Source: Bradyrhizobium algeriense
GTDB lineage: Bacteria; Pseudomonadota; Alphaproteobacteria; Rhizobiales; Xanthobacteraceae
Direction: 5' to 3'
Assembly (NCBI RefSeq): GCF_036924595.1
Contig: NZ_JAZHRV010000001.1
Coordinates: forward strand, 5,518,001-5,582,000
Length of the DNA: 64,000 bases
Part shown: positions 1 through 8,286 of the stretch, in pieces
How the letters are laid out: each line of letters begins with the position of its first letter
How positions within the stretch are numbered: the stretch's first letter is position 1
Notes under the pieces: generated by a model
Seen by the model: the letters and a program-made list of their open reading frames with translations, nothing else
Told to the model about the DNA's origin: nothing
Database searches by the model: none
Position numbers and translations under genes: made by a program

Positions 1-249
1 CAACTCGACGGCATCATCTCCATGCATTTGATCGAGAGCGATCCGGCGCTGTCAAAACCGATCACCGACGATCCCTCGACGCCCAATCCCGGCGCCGGCG
101 ACTGGTTCGTGCTGATCGATGCAACTGACGTAGGCGCCGTCCCTTCTGCGGCGGCGCGGTTTCTCGACAATGCCGCACTCAAGCCGCTGGTGATTTCCAG
201 CGGCGTCTACCGGCTGATGTGGGATATCGCCAAAAGCGACCTCGGCTAG
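1..249 (+). CDS. C-terminal part of an unrecognised protein
   Basis: The reading frame is open from the first base and ends at TAG 247-249, so only the last 82 or so residues are present and the start lies outside the window. An internal ATG at 22 need not be the start. The segment is soluble-looking, with no membrane span or metal motif; it contains an Asp/Trp-rich GDWFVLIDATD stretch and an alanine-rich helix. It ends 12 bp before the chrA start, so it is probably co-transcribed with the chromate transporter. I do not recognise the family and assign no function. Confidence 0.6.
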   Translation, partial: QLDGIISMHLIESDPALSKPITDDPSTPNPGAGDWFVLIDATDVGAVPSAAARFLDNAALKPLVISSGVYRLMWDIAKSDLG

Positions 250-261
250 GGCTTGGGATCG

Positions 262-1473
262 ATGCCCGATGCCATGAATGACCAAAATGCCATGGGCAGT
301 ACCGCGGAAGTCTTTACCGCCTTCCTCAAGCTGGGCCTTACATCGTTCGGCGGGCCGATTGCGCATCTCGGCTATTTCAGGACCGAATTCGTCGAGCGGC
401 GGAAATGGCTGAGCGAGAGCAGCTACGCCGACATCGTTGCGCTCTGCCAGTTCTTGCCGGGGCCGGCTTCCAGCCAGGTCGGCTTCACCCTCGGCATCCT
501 GCGCGGCAACGGCCTGCTTGGCGGATTGGCGGCTTGGTTCGCCTTCACGATGCCGTCGGCGATCATTCTGTTCGCCTTTGCGCTCGGCGCAACCGCCCTC
601 ACCGGCCCCTTCGCCGAGGGGATTCTTCACGGCCTGAAGCTGGTCGCGGTTGCCGTCGTCGCGCAAGCGATCTGGGGCATGGCCAACAGCCTGACGCCGG
701 ACCGGGCGCGGGCGGCGATCGCGCTTGCGGCTGTTGCGATCGTGGTTTTCGTCGGCGGATCGTTCGGGCAGATCGGCGCCATCGCGCTTGGGGCGTTGGC
801 CGGGCTCTGGCTGTGCCGCGGCGACGGGCCGGCGCTGACCGGTCAACTCGGCTTTTCGGTGTCGCGTCAACACGGCGTAATCGCGCTCGTGCTTTTCGCA
901 GTGCTGTTCCTTGTCACGCCACTGATGACGGCGCGAACCGGCTCGCAAGGCCTTGCGCTGTTCGACGCGTTCTATCGTTCCGGCTCGCTGGTGTTCGGCG
1001 GCGGCCATGTCGTGCTGCCGCTGTTGCAGGCGGAAGTGGTGACGCCGGGCTGGGTCAGCAACGAGGATTTCCTCGCTGGCTACGGCATGGCGCAAGCGGT
1101 GCCCGGACCGCTCTTCACGTTCGCGGCCTATCTCGGCGCCATAGGTCCCGCTCCCAACGGTCTCGCCGGCGCTGCGATCGCACTGGTCGCGCTGTCTCTG
1201 CCGGGGCTACTCCTGGTCTACGGCATGCTGCCGTTCTGGGATGCGCTACGCCTGCGTCCCACCGCCCAAGCCGCCATGCGCGGCACCAATGCCGCCGTGG
1301 TCGGCATCCTTGGGGCGGCGCTCTACAATCCGGTCTGGACCAGCGCCGTGCTTACGCCGCGGGATTTCGCCGTCGCGTTGGCGGGCTTCCTGCTGCTGAC
1401 CGTGTGGAAATGGCCGCCCTGGATTGTCGTCGTCCTGCTGGCGGCGACAGGAGCCACCCTGCGACTGATTTGA
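262..1473 (+). CDS. chrA: Chromate transporter ChrA (CHR family)
   Basis: A 403-residue integral membrane protein with the two homologous halves of long-chain ChrA. The N-terminal half carries the family signature LGLTSFGGPIAHLG followed by a PGP motif (FLPGPASSQVG). The C-terminal half repeats it as SGSLVFGGGHVVLPLL and AVPGPLFTFAAYLG. ChrA proteins export chromate from the cytoplasm. ATG 262 is preferred; TTG 253 and ATG 274 or 289 are alternatives in the same frame. The gene follows closely on the truncated gene upstream. No recognisable chrB regulator is visible. Function follows from family membership; sulfate or other anions as substrates cannot be excluded. Confidence 0.85.
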   Translation: MPDAMNDQNAMGSTAEVFTAFLKLGLTSFGGPIAHLGYFRTEFVERRKWLSESSYADIVALCQFLPGPASSQVGFTLGILRGNGLLGGLAAWFAFTMPSAIILFAFALGATALTGPFAEGILHGLKLVAVAVVAQAIWGMANSLTPDRARAAIALAAVAIVVFVGGSFGQIGAIALGALAGLWLCRGDGPALTGQLGFSVSRQHGVIALVLFAVLFLVTPLMTARTGSQGLALFDAFYRSGSLVFGGGHVVLPLLQAEVVTPGWVSNEDFLAGYGMAQAVPGPLFTFAAYLGAIGPAPNGLAGAAIALVALSLPGLLLVYGMLPFWDALRLRPTAQAAMRGTNAAVVGILGAALYNPVWTSAVLTPRDFAVALAGFLLLTVWKWPPWIVVVLLAATGATLRLI

Positions 1474-1631
1474 GCACACCTCATCGCATCTGCGTCCATT
1501 TTGCCCGACATGCGCGTACTTGCCGTGTTCGAAGTTGAAGCTGCACTGCACATGCTGCACTGCCGCATCGATGTGCGACGCTAAGCCCTAGCTCCCATGC
1601 AGTTGAAGGCCGGAGATCGCACAAAATTGCC

Positions 1632-1660
1632 TTGTGCGCGGCGTCTGGAATGGCTCTAAT
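1632..1660 (+). promoter_or_regulatory. Candidate sigma70-type promoter for the korC-korA-korB operon
   Basis: TTGTGC at 1632-1637 and TCTAAT at 1655-1660 are separated by 17 bp. The -10 matches consensus at five of six positions and the -35 at three. It lies about 100 bp before the operon start at 1762, in a 288-bp gap that has lower GC than its surroundings. Position and spacing support it, but it is only a motif match. Confidence 0.35.
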
Positions 1661-1694
1661 AAGATAAGCCTATGATCCAATTCAAAAACCACAA

Positions 1695-1713
1695 GAACGC
1701 TCGTTAAGCGTTC
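1695..1713 (+). promoter_or_regulatory. Perfect inverted repeat in the 5' leader of the kor operon
   Basis: GAACGCT at 1695-1701 and its exact reverse complement AGCGTTC at 1707-1713 flank the 5-base loop CGTTA. It lies downstream of the candidate promoter and about 50 bp before the first gene. No T-run follows, so it is not a classical terminator. A repressor operator or leader hairpin is possible. Confidence 0.4.
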
Positions 1714-1761
1714 GAGCCAAAATAAGGCCGCGTTCCCGTAGCTTGCGCGGACAAGGTAGGA

Positions 1762-3561
1762 ATGAAACCGACTGATATCTCGGCGCCAGACTACTTTCAC
1801 AAAGTGGTCGATTGCCAATGGGCCTGCCCCGCACACACACCGGTTCCCGAGTACATCCGTTTGATTGCCGAAGGGCGTTATAGCGACGCCTACATGATCA
1901 ATTGGCAATCGAATGTGTTTCCCGGAATTCTGGGACGCACCTGCGATCGTCCATGCGAACCCGCGTGCCGCCGCGGCCGCGTCGAGGAAACTCCGGTTGC
2001 GATCTGCCGCCTGAAGCGCGTTGCCGCCGACTTCAAGGACGACGTCAAGCACCGCATGCCGAAGCCGCTGGCCAAAAACGGCAAGCGCATCGCGCTGGTC
2101 GGCGGCGGCCCCGCCTCGCTTACAGTGGCGCGCGACCTCGCGCCGCTCGGCTATCACTGCACCGTGTTCGATGCCGATCCCAAGGCGGGCGGCATGATGC
2201 GGAGCCAGATTCCGAAGTTCCGCCTGCCTGACAACGTCATCGACGAGGAGACCGATTACATCCTCAACCTCGGCGTCGAGTTCAAGGGCGGGCATCGCAT
2301 CGACAGCCTGAAGAAGCTGCTCGGCGAAAACTACGACGCGATTTTCATCGGCTCCGGCGCCCCGCGCGGCCGCGAGCTCGATATCCCCGGCCGCAAGGAA
2401 GCAGCCGCCAATATCCACATCGGCATCGAATGGCTGGCGTCGGTCTCGTTCGGTCATGTCGAGAAGATCGGCAGGCGCGTCATCGTGCTCGGCGGCGGCA
2501 ACACCGCGATGGATTGCTGCCGCACCGCGCGCCGGCTCGGCGGCGCAGACGTGAAAGTCATCGTCCGCTCCGGCTTCGAGGAAATGAAGGCGAGCCCCTG
2601 GGAAAAGGAAGACGCCCTGCACGAGGACATTCCGATCCTCAATTACATGGTGCCGGTGGCATTCAAGCATGTCAGCGGCAAGCTCATCGGCGTCACCTTC
2701 CAGAAGGTGAAGGCCGAATACGACGCCAAGGGCCGCCGCAACCTGGTGCCCTCGGGCGAACCCAACCAGACCATCCCCTGCGACGACGTGCTGGTCGCGG
2801 TCGGCCAGGAGAATGCGTTCCCCTGGATCGAGCGCGATTGCGGCATCGAGTTTGACAAGTGGAACATGCCGCAGGTCGACGCGAAGACCTTTGTATCGAC
2901 CAATCCGAAAGTTTTCTTCGGCGGCGACGCCGCGTTCGGCCCGAAGAACATCATCTGGGCGGTCGCGCACGGCCACGACGCCGCGCTGTCGATCCACAAG
3001 ATGATCTCGGGCGAAGACATCACCGAGCGCCCGTTGCCGGAAGTGCATGTCTCGTCGCAGAAGATGGGCATCCACGAGTGGAGCTACGACAACGATATCT
3101 CGGGGGACAAGCGCTACAAGGTGCCGCATCGCGACAAGGTGATCGCGCTGAAGGACATCAAGGCCGAGGTCGAGCTCGGCTATGACGTCAAGCTCGCGCT
3201 CGGTGAGGCGCAGCGTTGCCTGAACTGCGACGTGCAGACCGTATTCTCGGCGCCCGCCTGCATCGAATGCGATGCCTGCGTCGACATCTGCCCGATGGAC
3301 TGCATCACCTTCACAGAGAATGGCGAGGAAGAGGATCTCAGGCAGCGATTGAAGGCGCCCTCGCCGCACCAGGACCAGGCGCTCTATGTCGCCGAGGGCC
3401 TCAAGACCGGCCGCGTCATGGTCAAGGACGAGGACGTCTGCCTGCATTGCGGGCTGTGCGCCGAGCGTTGTCCCACGGGTGCCTGGGACATGCAGAAATA
3501 CCTCATCGACATGACTCACGCGGGAACAACATGCCAGTCCAAAGCCCGATCAGCAGCGTAA
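1762..3561 (+). CDS. FAD-dependent NAD(P)H/Fe-S oxidoreductase, KorC/GltD-like
   Basis: A 599-residue electron-transfer flavoprotein. The N-terminal domain has the Cys clusters CQWAC and CDRPCEPAC, as in the Fe-S domain of GltD and dihydropyrimidine dehydrogenase. An FAD Rossmann motif follows (ALVGGGPASLTVARDL, about residue 112), then an NAD(P)H motif (VIVLGGGNTAMD, about residue 240). The C-terminus carries two ferredoxin-type clusters (CIECDACVDICP and CLHCGLCAERCP). It overlaps korA by 31 bp. GltD-like subunits pass electrons between NADPH and Fe-S partners, and the NADP-linked 2-oxoglutarate oxidoreductase of Azoarcus evansii has such a third subunit, KorC. I infer that it links KorAB to NADP(H). 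It is not ordinary GltD, because no gltB adjoins and ferredoxin domains have been added. Confidence 0.8.
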   Translation: MKPTDISAPDYFHKVVDCQWACPAHTPVPEYIRLIAEGRYSDAYMINWQSNVFPGILGRTCDRPCEPACRRGRVEETPVAICRLKRVAADFKDDVKHRMPKPLAKNGKRIALVGGGPASLTVARDLAPLGYHCTVFDADPKAGGMMRSQIPKFRLPDNVIDEETDYILNLGVEFKGGHRIDSLKKLLGENYDAIFIGSGAPRGRELDIPGRKEAAANIHIGIEWLASVSFGHVEKIGRRVIVLGGGNTAMDCCRTARRLGGADVKVIVRSGFEEMKASPWEKEDALHEDIPILNYMVPVAFKHVSGKLIGVTFQKVKAEYDAKGRRNLVPSGEPNQTIPCDDVLVAVGQENAFPWIERDCGIEFDKWNMPQVDAKTFVSTNPKVFFGGDAAFGPKNIIWAVAHGHDAALSIHKMISGEDITERPLPEVHVSSQKMGIHEWSYDNDISGDKRYKVPHRDKVIALKDIKAEVELGYDVKLALGEAQRCLNCDVQTVFSAPACIECDACVDICPMDCITFTENGEEEDLRQRLKAPSPHQDQALYVAEGLKTGRVMVKDEDVCLHCGLCAERCPTGAWDMQKYLIDMTHAGTTCQSKARSAA

Positions 3562-5381
3562 ACGACTTCGTCGTCCGTTTCGCCAACGTCAACGGCTCGG
3601 GTTCGGCTAGCGCCAACGAGCTGTTTGCGCGCGCGATCCTGCGCCACGGCGTACCGGTGTCTCCGCGCAACATCTTCCCCTCCAACATCCAGGGCCTTCC
3701 GACCTGGTACGAGGTGCGCGTCACCGAAGCCGGCCATCTCGGCGCCCGCGGCGGCGTCGACATGATGGTGGCGATGAACCCGCAGACCTGGGACAAGGAC
3801 GTCGCCTCGATCGAGCCCGGCGGCTATCTGTTCTACGATTCGACCAAGCCGATGCCGACGTCGAAATTCCGCGCGGATATCAACGTGATCGGCGTGCCGC
3901 TGACGGCAATCACCAATTCGACCTACACCGATCCGCGCCAGCGCCAACTGTTCAAGAACATCATCTATCTCGGCGCGATGTGCGCCCTGCTCGACATGGA
4001 CCCGAAGATCGTCGAGCAATTGATTGCCGAACAGTACAAGGGCAAGGAGAAGCTCTTGTCCTCCAACGTCCACGCGCTGCATCTCGGCCGCGACTGGGCG
4101 CTGCAGAACTTGAAATGCCCGGTCGGGCTGCGGGTGAAGAAGTCCGATAAGGTCGGCGACCGCATTTTCATGGAAGGCAACAGCGCGGCTGCGCTCGGCG
4201 CGGTCTATGGCGGCGCCACCGTCTGCGCCTGGTATCCAATCACGCCGTCGTCGTCGGTGGCGGAGGCCTTCACGAGCCACTGCAAGAAGCTGCGGCATGA
4301 CCCTGAGACCGGCAAGGCCAAATACGCGATCGTGCAAGGCGAAGATGAGCTCGCATCCATCGGCATCGTGATCGGCGCCTCCTGGAATGGCGCGCGGGCC
4401 TTCACCGCGACTTCCGGTCCCGGCATCTCGCTGATGACCGAATTCATCGGCCTGTCCTATTTCGCCGAGATTCCGGCCGTGATCATGAACATCCAGCGCG
4501 CCGGCCCCTCGACGGGCATGCCGACGCGCACCCAGCAATGCGACATCATCGCCTGTGCCTATGCTTCGCACGGCGACACCAAGCACGTCCTGCTGTTCCC
4601 GGAAGATCCGGCCGAAGCGTTCGAGTTCGCGGCGCAGTCGTTCGACCTCGCCGACCGGCTGCAGACCATGATCTTCCTGATGCTCGACCTCGACATCGGC
4701 ATGAATCACCGGCTGTGCCGCCCGCTGAAGTGGGACGACGCCAGGCAATATGACCGCGGCAAGGTGATGACGGCGGAAATGCTCGACGAGCCCGGCCGCG
4801 ATTTCGGCCGCTATCTCGACGTCGACGGCGACGGCATTCCCTACCGCACCTATCCCGGCACGCATCCGACCAAGGGCTCGTTCTTCACCCGCGGCACTTC
4901 GCGCGACCGCTACGCGCGCTATTCGGAAGAAGGCGCGATCTATGCCGACAACATGCAGCGGCTGGTGCGCAAGTTCGAAACGGCGCAGGACATGGTACCG
5001 CGGCCATTGCAGGCCAACGCCGCCAAGCCGACCAAATACGGCGTGATCTATTTCGGCTCGACGGCGCCGGCGATGGACGAGGCGATCGGGCTTTTGGAAG
5101 CGCGCGGGCATCAGCTCGATCGCCTGCGCATCCGCGCCTTCCCGTTCCATTCCAGCGTGGCGAGCTTCATCGCCGACCATGATTTCGTGTACGTGGTCGA
5201 GCAGAACCGCGACGGCCAGTTGCGCCAGTTGATCGTCAACGAGAACGGTATCGATCCGGTCCGGCTGGTGCCGATCCTGCACTATGACGGCACGCCGATC
5301 ACCGCGCGCTTCATTGCGAATGCCATCGGCGACCACCAGGACCATCTCAAGGTGACCCCTCTCCGCAAGGCCGTGTCATGA
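3531..5381 (+). CDS. korA: 2-oxoacid:acceptor oxidoreductase alpha subunit (gamma-alpha fusion), KorA-like
   Basis: A 616-residue protein. Residues 10-190 form the gamma domain, including TEAGHLGARGGVDMMVAMN. From about residue 212 comes the alpha (pyrimidine-binding) domain with YPITPSSSVAEAF and GEDELASIGIVIGASWNGARAFTATSGPG, typical of 2-oxoglutarate:ferredoxin oxidoreductase alpha subunits. With KorB it would decarboxylate a 2-oxoacid oxidatively to an acyl-CoA, or run in reverse. ATG 3531 gives the full gamma domain and lies inside the end of the upstream gene, which implies translational coupling. Substrate (2-oxoglutarate, pyruvate or branched-chain) cannot be fixed from sequence; the gamma-alpha order favours a KorA type. 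Confidence 0.85.
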   Translation: MPVQSPISSVNDFVVRFANVNGSGSASANELFARAILRHGVPVSPRNIFPSNIQGLPTWYEVRVTEAGHLGARGGVDMMVAMNPQTWDKDVASIEPGGYLFYDSTKPMPTSKFRADINVIGVPLTAITNSTYTDPRQRQLFKNIIYLGAMCALLDMDPKIVEQLIAEQYKGKEKLLSSNVHALHLGRDWALQNLKCPVGLRVKKSDKVGDRIFMEGNSAAALGAVYGGATVCAWYPITPSSSVAEAFTSHCKKLRHDPETGKAKYAIVQGEDELASIGIVIGASWNGARAFTATSGPGISLMTEFIGLSYFAEIPAVIMNIQRAGPSTGMPTRTQQCDIIACAYASHGDTKHVLLFPEDPAEAFEFAAQSFDLADRLQTMIFLMLDLDIGMNHRLCRPLKWDDARQYDRGKVMTAEMLDEPGRDFGRYLDVDGDGIPYRTYPGTHPTKGSFFTRGTSRDRYARYSEEGAIYADNMQRLVRKFETAQDMVPRPLQANAAKPTKYGVIYFGSTAPAMDEAIGLLEARGHQLDRLRIRAFPFHSSVASFIADHDFVYVVEQNRDGQLRQLIVNENGIDPVRLVPILHYDGTPITARFIANAIGDHQDHLKVTPLRKAVS

Positions 5382-6433
5382 CCTACATCGCAAAGCCCAA
5401 GTTCCATCATCCCGGCCTGCCCAAGAACGAGCTCGGCTACACCCACCGGGATTACGAAGGAAAAATCTCGACGCTGTGCGCAGGCTGCGGCCACGACTCG
5501 ATCACCGCCTCGATCATCGAGGCCTGCTATGAACTCTCGATCGAGCCGCACCGGGTGGCAAAAATTTCCGGCATCGGCTGCTCGTCGAAGACGCCGGACT
5601 ATTTCCTCGGCAATTCGCACGGCTTCAACTCCGTGCACGGCCGCATGCCGTCGGTCCTGACCGGCGCCAACCTCGCCAACCGCGACCTGATCTATCTCGG
5701 CGTTTCCGGCGACGGCGACAGTGCCTCGATCGGCTTCGGCCAGTTCGCGCATTCGATCCGGCGCGCCGTCAACATGACCTACATCGTCGAGAACAACGGC
5801 GTGTACGGGCTGACCAAGGGGCAATTTTCGGCGACCGCCGACCGCGGCTCGAAGTCCAAGAAGGGCGTGATGAACACCGACAACGCCATCGACCTGGTGG
5901 CGATCGCGCTGCAACTCGGCGCGAGCTTCGTGGCGCGCAGCTTCTCCGGCGACAAGAACCAGCTGGTGCCGCTGATCGCGGCCGCGATCCGGCACAAGGG
6001 CGCGTCGTTCATCGACGTCATCAGCCCCTGCATCGCCTTCAACAACCACGCCGGCTCGACCAAGAGTTTTGATTACGTCCGCGAACATAACGACGCGGTG
6101 AATCGCCTCGATGTGCTCACCGGCCGCGACCCGATCACGGTCGATTACGCGCCGGGCACGGTGCAGGTAGTCGAACAGCATGACGGTACGAGGCTGGCGC
6201 TGCGCAAGATCGACGCCGACTATGACGCCAACGACCGGCTGGCGGCCATGACCTTCCTGCAGAAGCACGCGGCCAAGGGCCAGGTGGTGACCGGACTGCT
6301 CTACGTCGATCCGGATTCGGAAGACCTCCACACCCATCTCGACACCGTCGAGACGCCGCTCAATACGCTGGAAGCCAAGGACCTGTGCCCCGGCACATCA
6401 GCGCTGGAAAAGATCAATGCCAGCCTGCGGTAG
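5378..6433 (+). CDS. korB: 2-oxoacid:acceptor oxidoreductase beta subunit (TPP-binding), KorB-like
   Basis: A 351-residue thiamine-diphosphate subunit. It starts at an ATGA overlap with korA. The N-terminus shows CAGCGHDS, which in this family contributes cluster cysteines, then GIGCSS. The TPP/Mg motif is GDGDSASIGFGQFAHSIRRA, ending in ENNGVYGLTKGQ. The stop lies just before an insertion sequence, so the operon is probably complete here. These enzymes are oxygen-sensitive in many anaerobes but aerobic versions exist. The host appears to be an aerobic or facultative rhizobial relative, so this is likely an auxiliary route beside or instead of 2-oxoglutarate dehydrogenase. Confidence 0.87.
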   Translation: MTYIAKPKFHHPGLPKNELGYTHRDYEGKISTLCAGCGHDSITASIIEACYELSIEPHRVAKISGIGCSSKTPDYFLGNSHGFNSVHGRMPSVLTGANLANRDLIYLGVSGDGDSASIGFGQFAHSIRRAVNMTYIVENNGVYGLTKGQFSATADRGSKSKKGVMNTDNAIDLVAIALQLGASFVARSFSGDKNQLVPLIAAAIRHKGASFIDVISPCIAFNNHAGSTKSFDYVREHNDAVNRLDVLTGRDPITVDYAPGTVQVVEQHDGTRLALRKIDADYDANDRLAAMTFLQKHAAKGQVVTGLLYVDPDSEDLHTHLDTVETPLNTLEAKDLCPGTSALEKINASLR

Positions 6434-6545
6434 GCGTCAAGACTGTTCAAGCCCCTCATCGTGAGGCGTTCGTAGATCCTATGGGGTGGCAGGTGGTCAG
6501 GGGTAAGCTGAGTTTGCGAGCACCCAACCACCCGGAGGATCAACG

Positions 6546-7641
6546 ATGCGCACTGATCACACTGACACACCCGCCGGCTGCGAGTATGGCACGGTTTACA
6601 TTGCTTTCGAACTGAGCAAGGCGAAATGGCAGCTGGGCATAATGATGCCTGGCGGCGAGAAGATGAGCCGTTACCGGATTGATGGGGGCGACCTGGCGGC
6701 GCTGTCGGGTTTGCTGGTCAAGGCTCGGGCGAAGGCGGCGCAGGCGGGGAAGCCGGTTCGTATTCTGTCCTGCTATGAAGCGGGTCTCGACGGTCATTGG
6801 CTGCACCGCTGGCTGGCCGACAACGAGGTACTCAATTACGAGATCGATGCGTCGAGCATCGAGGTGAACCGGGCGGGCCCGGCGTGCCAAGACCGATCGG
6901 ATCGACCTGGCGCAGTTGATGCGCTCGTTTCTGGCGTACCTGCGGGGCGAACCGCGGGTTTGCAGCATGGTTCGGGTTCCCACGCCTGAGGATGAGGATC
7001 GCAAACGGCGTACGCGCGAGCGCGAGCGGCTGCTGAAGGAGCGCACCGGACACAGCAACCGGATCAAGGGGCTGCTGCATGGCCAGGGCATCCGCGATGT
7101 CATGCCCCTGAAGCCGGGCTTCTTGTCGGGTCTGGACGAGATGCGTACCGGCGATGGGCGCGTTCTGCCGCCACGGCTGAAGGATGAGATCCGCCGCGAG
7201 CATGAGCGGCTGGTATTGGTGCACACGCAGATCAGGGCGCTCGAGGCGGCGAATGCGGCCGCGCATCGGGCACCGGCAAAGGACTCGGTCGAGGCGAAGG
7301 CGGTTCAGCTTGCCCAACTCAAGGCGATCGGCCCGCACATCGCCCAGCTCCTGGCCAACGAGGTCTTCTACCGTGACTTTAAGAACCGGCGTCAGGTCGG
7401 CAGTTGCGTCGGACTGACCGACATGCCCTACGACAGCGGCGCCCGCCGTCGACAACAGGGCATCAGCAAGGCGGGCAATCGCCGGGCGCGAACGACCGCA
7501 ATCGAGCTCGCCTGGCTGTGGCTGAGCCATCAGCCCGACAGCGAGCTGAGCCGCTGGTTCCGCGCGCGGGTTGGCAACCTGTGGCGCTATCTGGAAACCG
7601 GCCTCGTGCCAACCGGCGCGGCGCTGCGCCCAAGCCTCTAA
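6546..7641 (+). pseudogene. IS110/IS1111 transposase, broken by a single-base insertion
   Basis: The product would be a 364-residue recombinase: an N-terminal RuvC-like DEDD domain and a C-terminal Transposase_20 domain with the GISKAGN serine region. A GGAGG ribosome site precedes ATG 6546 by 7 bp. The frame from 6546 reads through SSIEVNR and then shifts; the family-typical RARRAKTDRID continues one frame later, up to TAA 7639-7641. One extra G in the run at 6871-6873 explains the shift exactly. The first acidic residue appears as Glu (FELSKAK) rather than Asp. Either the copy is dead, or this is a sequencing error or programmed shift; no slippery heptamer is evident, so I favour a dead copy. 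Confidence 0.8.
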
Positions 7642-8095
7642 CGAACGCCGGTGCGCCAATGACGGCCGACGTGACCCAGGACAGACGTGTGACCGAACCC
7701 GGGCTTGGGTCTTCGGATTCCGCTTTCGTAGATGGGTCCCGTCTCTTCTGGGCCTTACCTTCACCCGTGCATGAAAGATCAGGGTCCGGGTCACCACACC
7801 CGACCGGATACAAGTTGATGCGGTGTCTGCCGCATAACAACGTCACGGCCCAGTCCAGGATGTCGCGTCAACCCGCTCACCGCGCGCACCAAAACGTTCC
7901 GATCCGAAAGCTTCGCGCCAGCCTTGCCGCCGTCAAGGTCGCTACGCGCCGCCTCCGGCGGTGGCCTGCGGCCAACCTTGACCGCGGCCGCGCCTGGCGC
8001 AGCGATCAACCATCGGAACGAAACAGCCACTGCGAGCGCAGCGCGCTCCACGACAACGACCGGGAGCAACACATGCCCTGATCAATCATTCCCCT
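7642..8095 (+). ncRNA. Noncoding right end of the IS; place where an IS1111-group bridge RNA would be encoded
   Basis: These 454 bp between the transposase stop and the right inverted repeat hold no convincing coding frame. In IS110-family elements a bridge RNA is transcribed from a noncoding end; in the IS1111 group it comes from the right end, downstream of the transposase. The stretch is rich in short self-complementary segments, for example around 7700-7720 and 7940-8000. I see no proof of transcription and did not fold it; the assignment rests on position and family knowledge. Confidence 0.4.
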
Positions 8096-8118
8096 TGACA
8101 ACCACAACCCCATACAAG

Positions 8119-8286
8119 CCCGGATGGAGCCAACGGGTCGCGCGAATGCGCGCCCGATGACAGGCTCCGCGTAATCCGGGATTCTTGCGACATTCGGCGG
8201 CGGTCCCGGGTTTCGCTTCGCTTCACCCGGGCTACGGGCCATCGCGGCTCCTCACCATGAGGGGATTCATCACGCAGTAAACCCAG
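8119..8286. repeat. REP-like palindromic intergenic repeat, split by the IS
   Basis: The right part begins CCCGGATGG at 8119 and ends with CCGGGCTAC at 8227-8235, the reverse complement of GTAGCCCGG reconstructed across the IS. A second, outer inverted pair is CCCCTCATCGTGAGG at 6452-6466 and CTCCTCACCATGAGGGG at about 8247-8263. Repeats with these ends are familiar in Bradyrhizobium intergenic DNA. The segment fills the gap up to the spoVR stop and contains no gene. Confidence 0.55.

Larger units (their letters stand above)
6476..8118 (+). mobile_element. IS110-family element, IS1111 group, inserted in a REP-like repeat
   Basis: The element is about 1.64 kb. Subterminal imperfect inverted repeats flank it: TATGGGGTGGCAGGTGGTCA at 6480-6499 and, inverted, TGACAACCACAACCCCATA at 8096-8114. 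Such subterminal repeats with a long noncoding stretch downstream of the transposase define the IS1111 group. No target duplication is seen. The left flank ends GTAG (6472-6475) and the right flank begins CCCGGATGG (8119). Joined, these recreate the start of a palindromic repeat whose other end, CCGGGCTAC, lies at 8227-8235. The exact ends are inferred from that junction and could be off by a few bases. Confidence 0.75.

Noticed and set aside
52..1095. Long minus-strand open frame opposite chrA
   Set aside because: Low-complexity Arg/Ala/Gly-rich product with no domain; it is a mirror of high GC3 on the other strand.
1588..3519. 643-codon minus-strand frame opposite the KorC-like gene
   Set aside because: The plus-strand product has clear FAD, NADPH and Fe-S motifs; the antisense product has none.
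7404..8081. 225-codon frame across the IS right end
   Set aside because: Overlaps the transposase end out of frame, Arg/Pro-rich, with no family resemblance.
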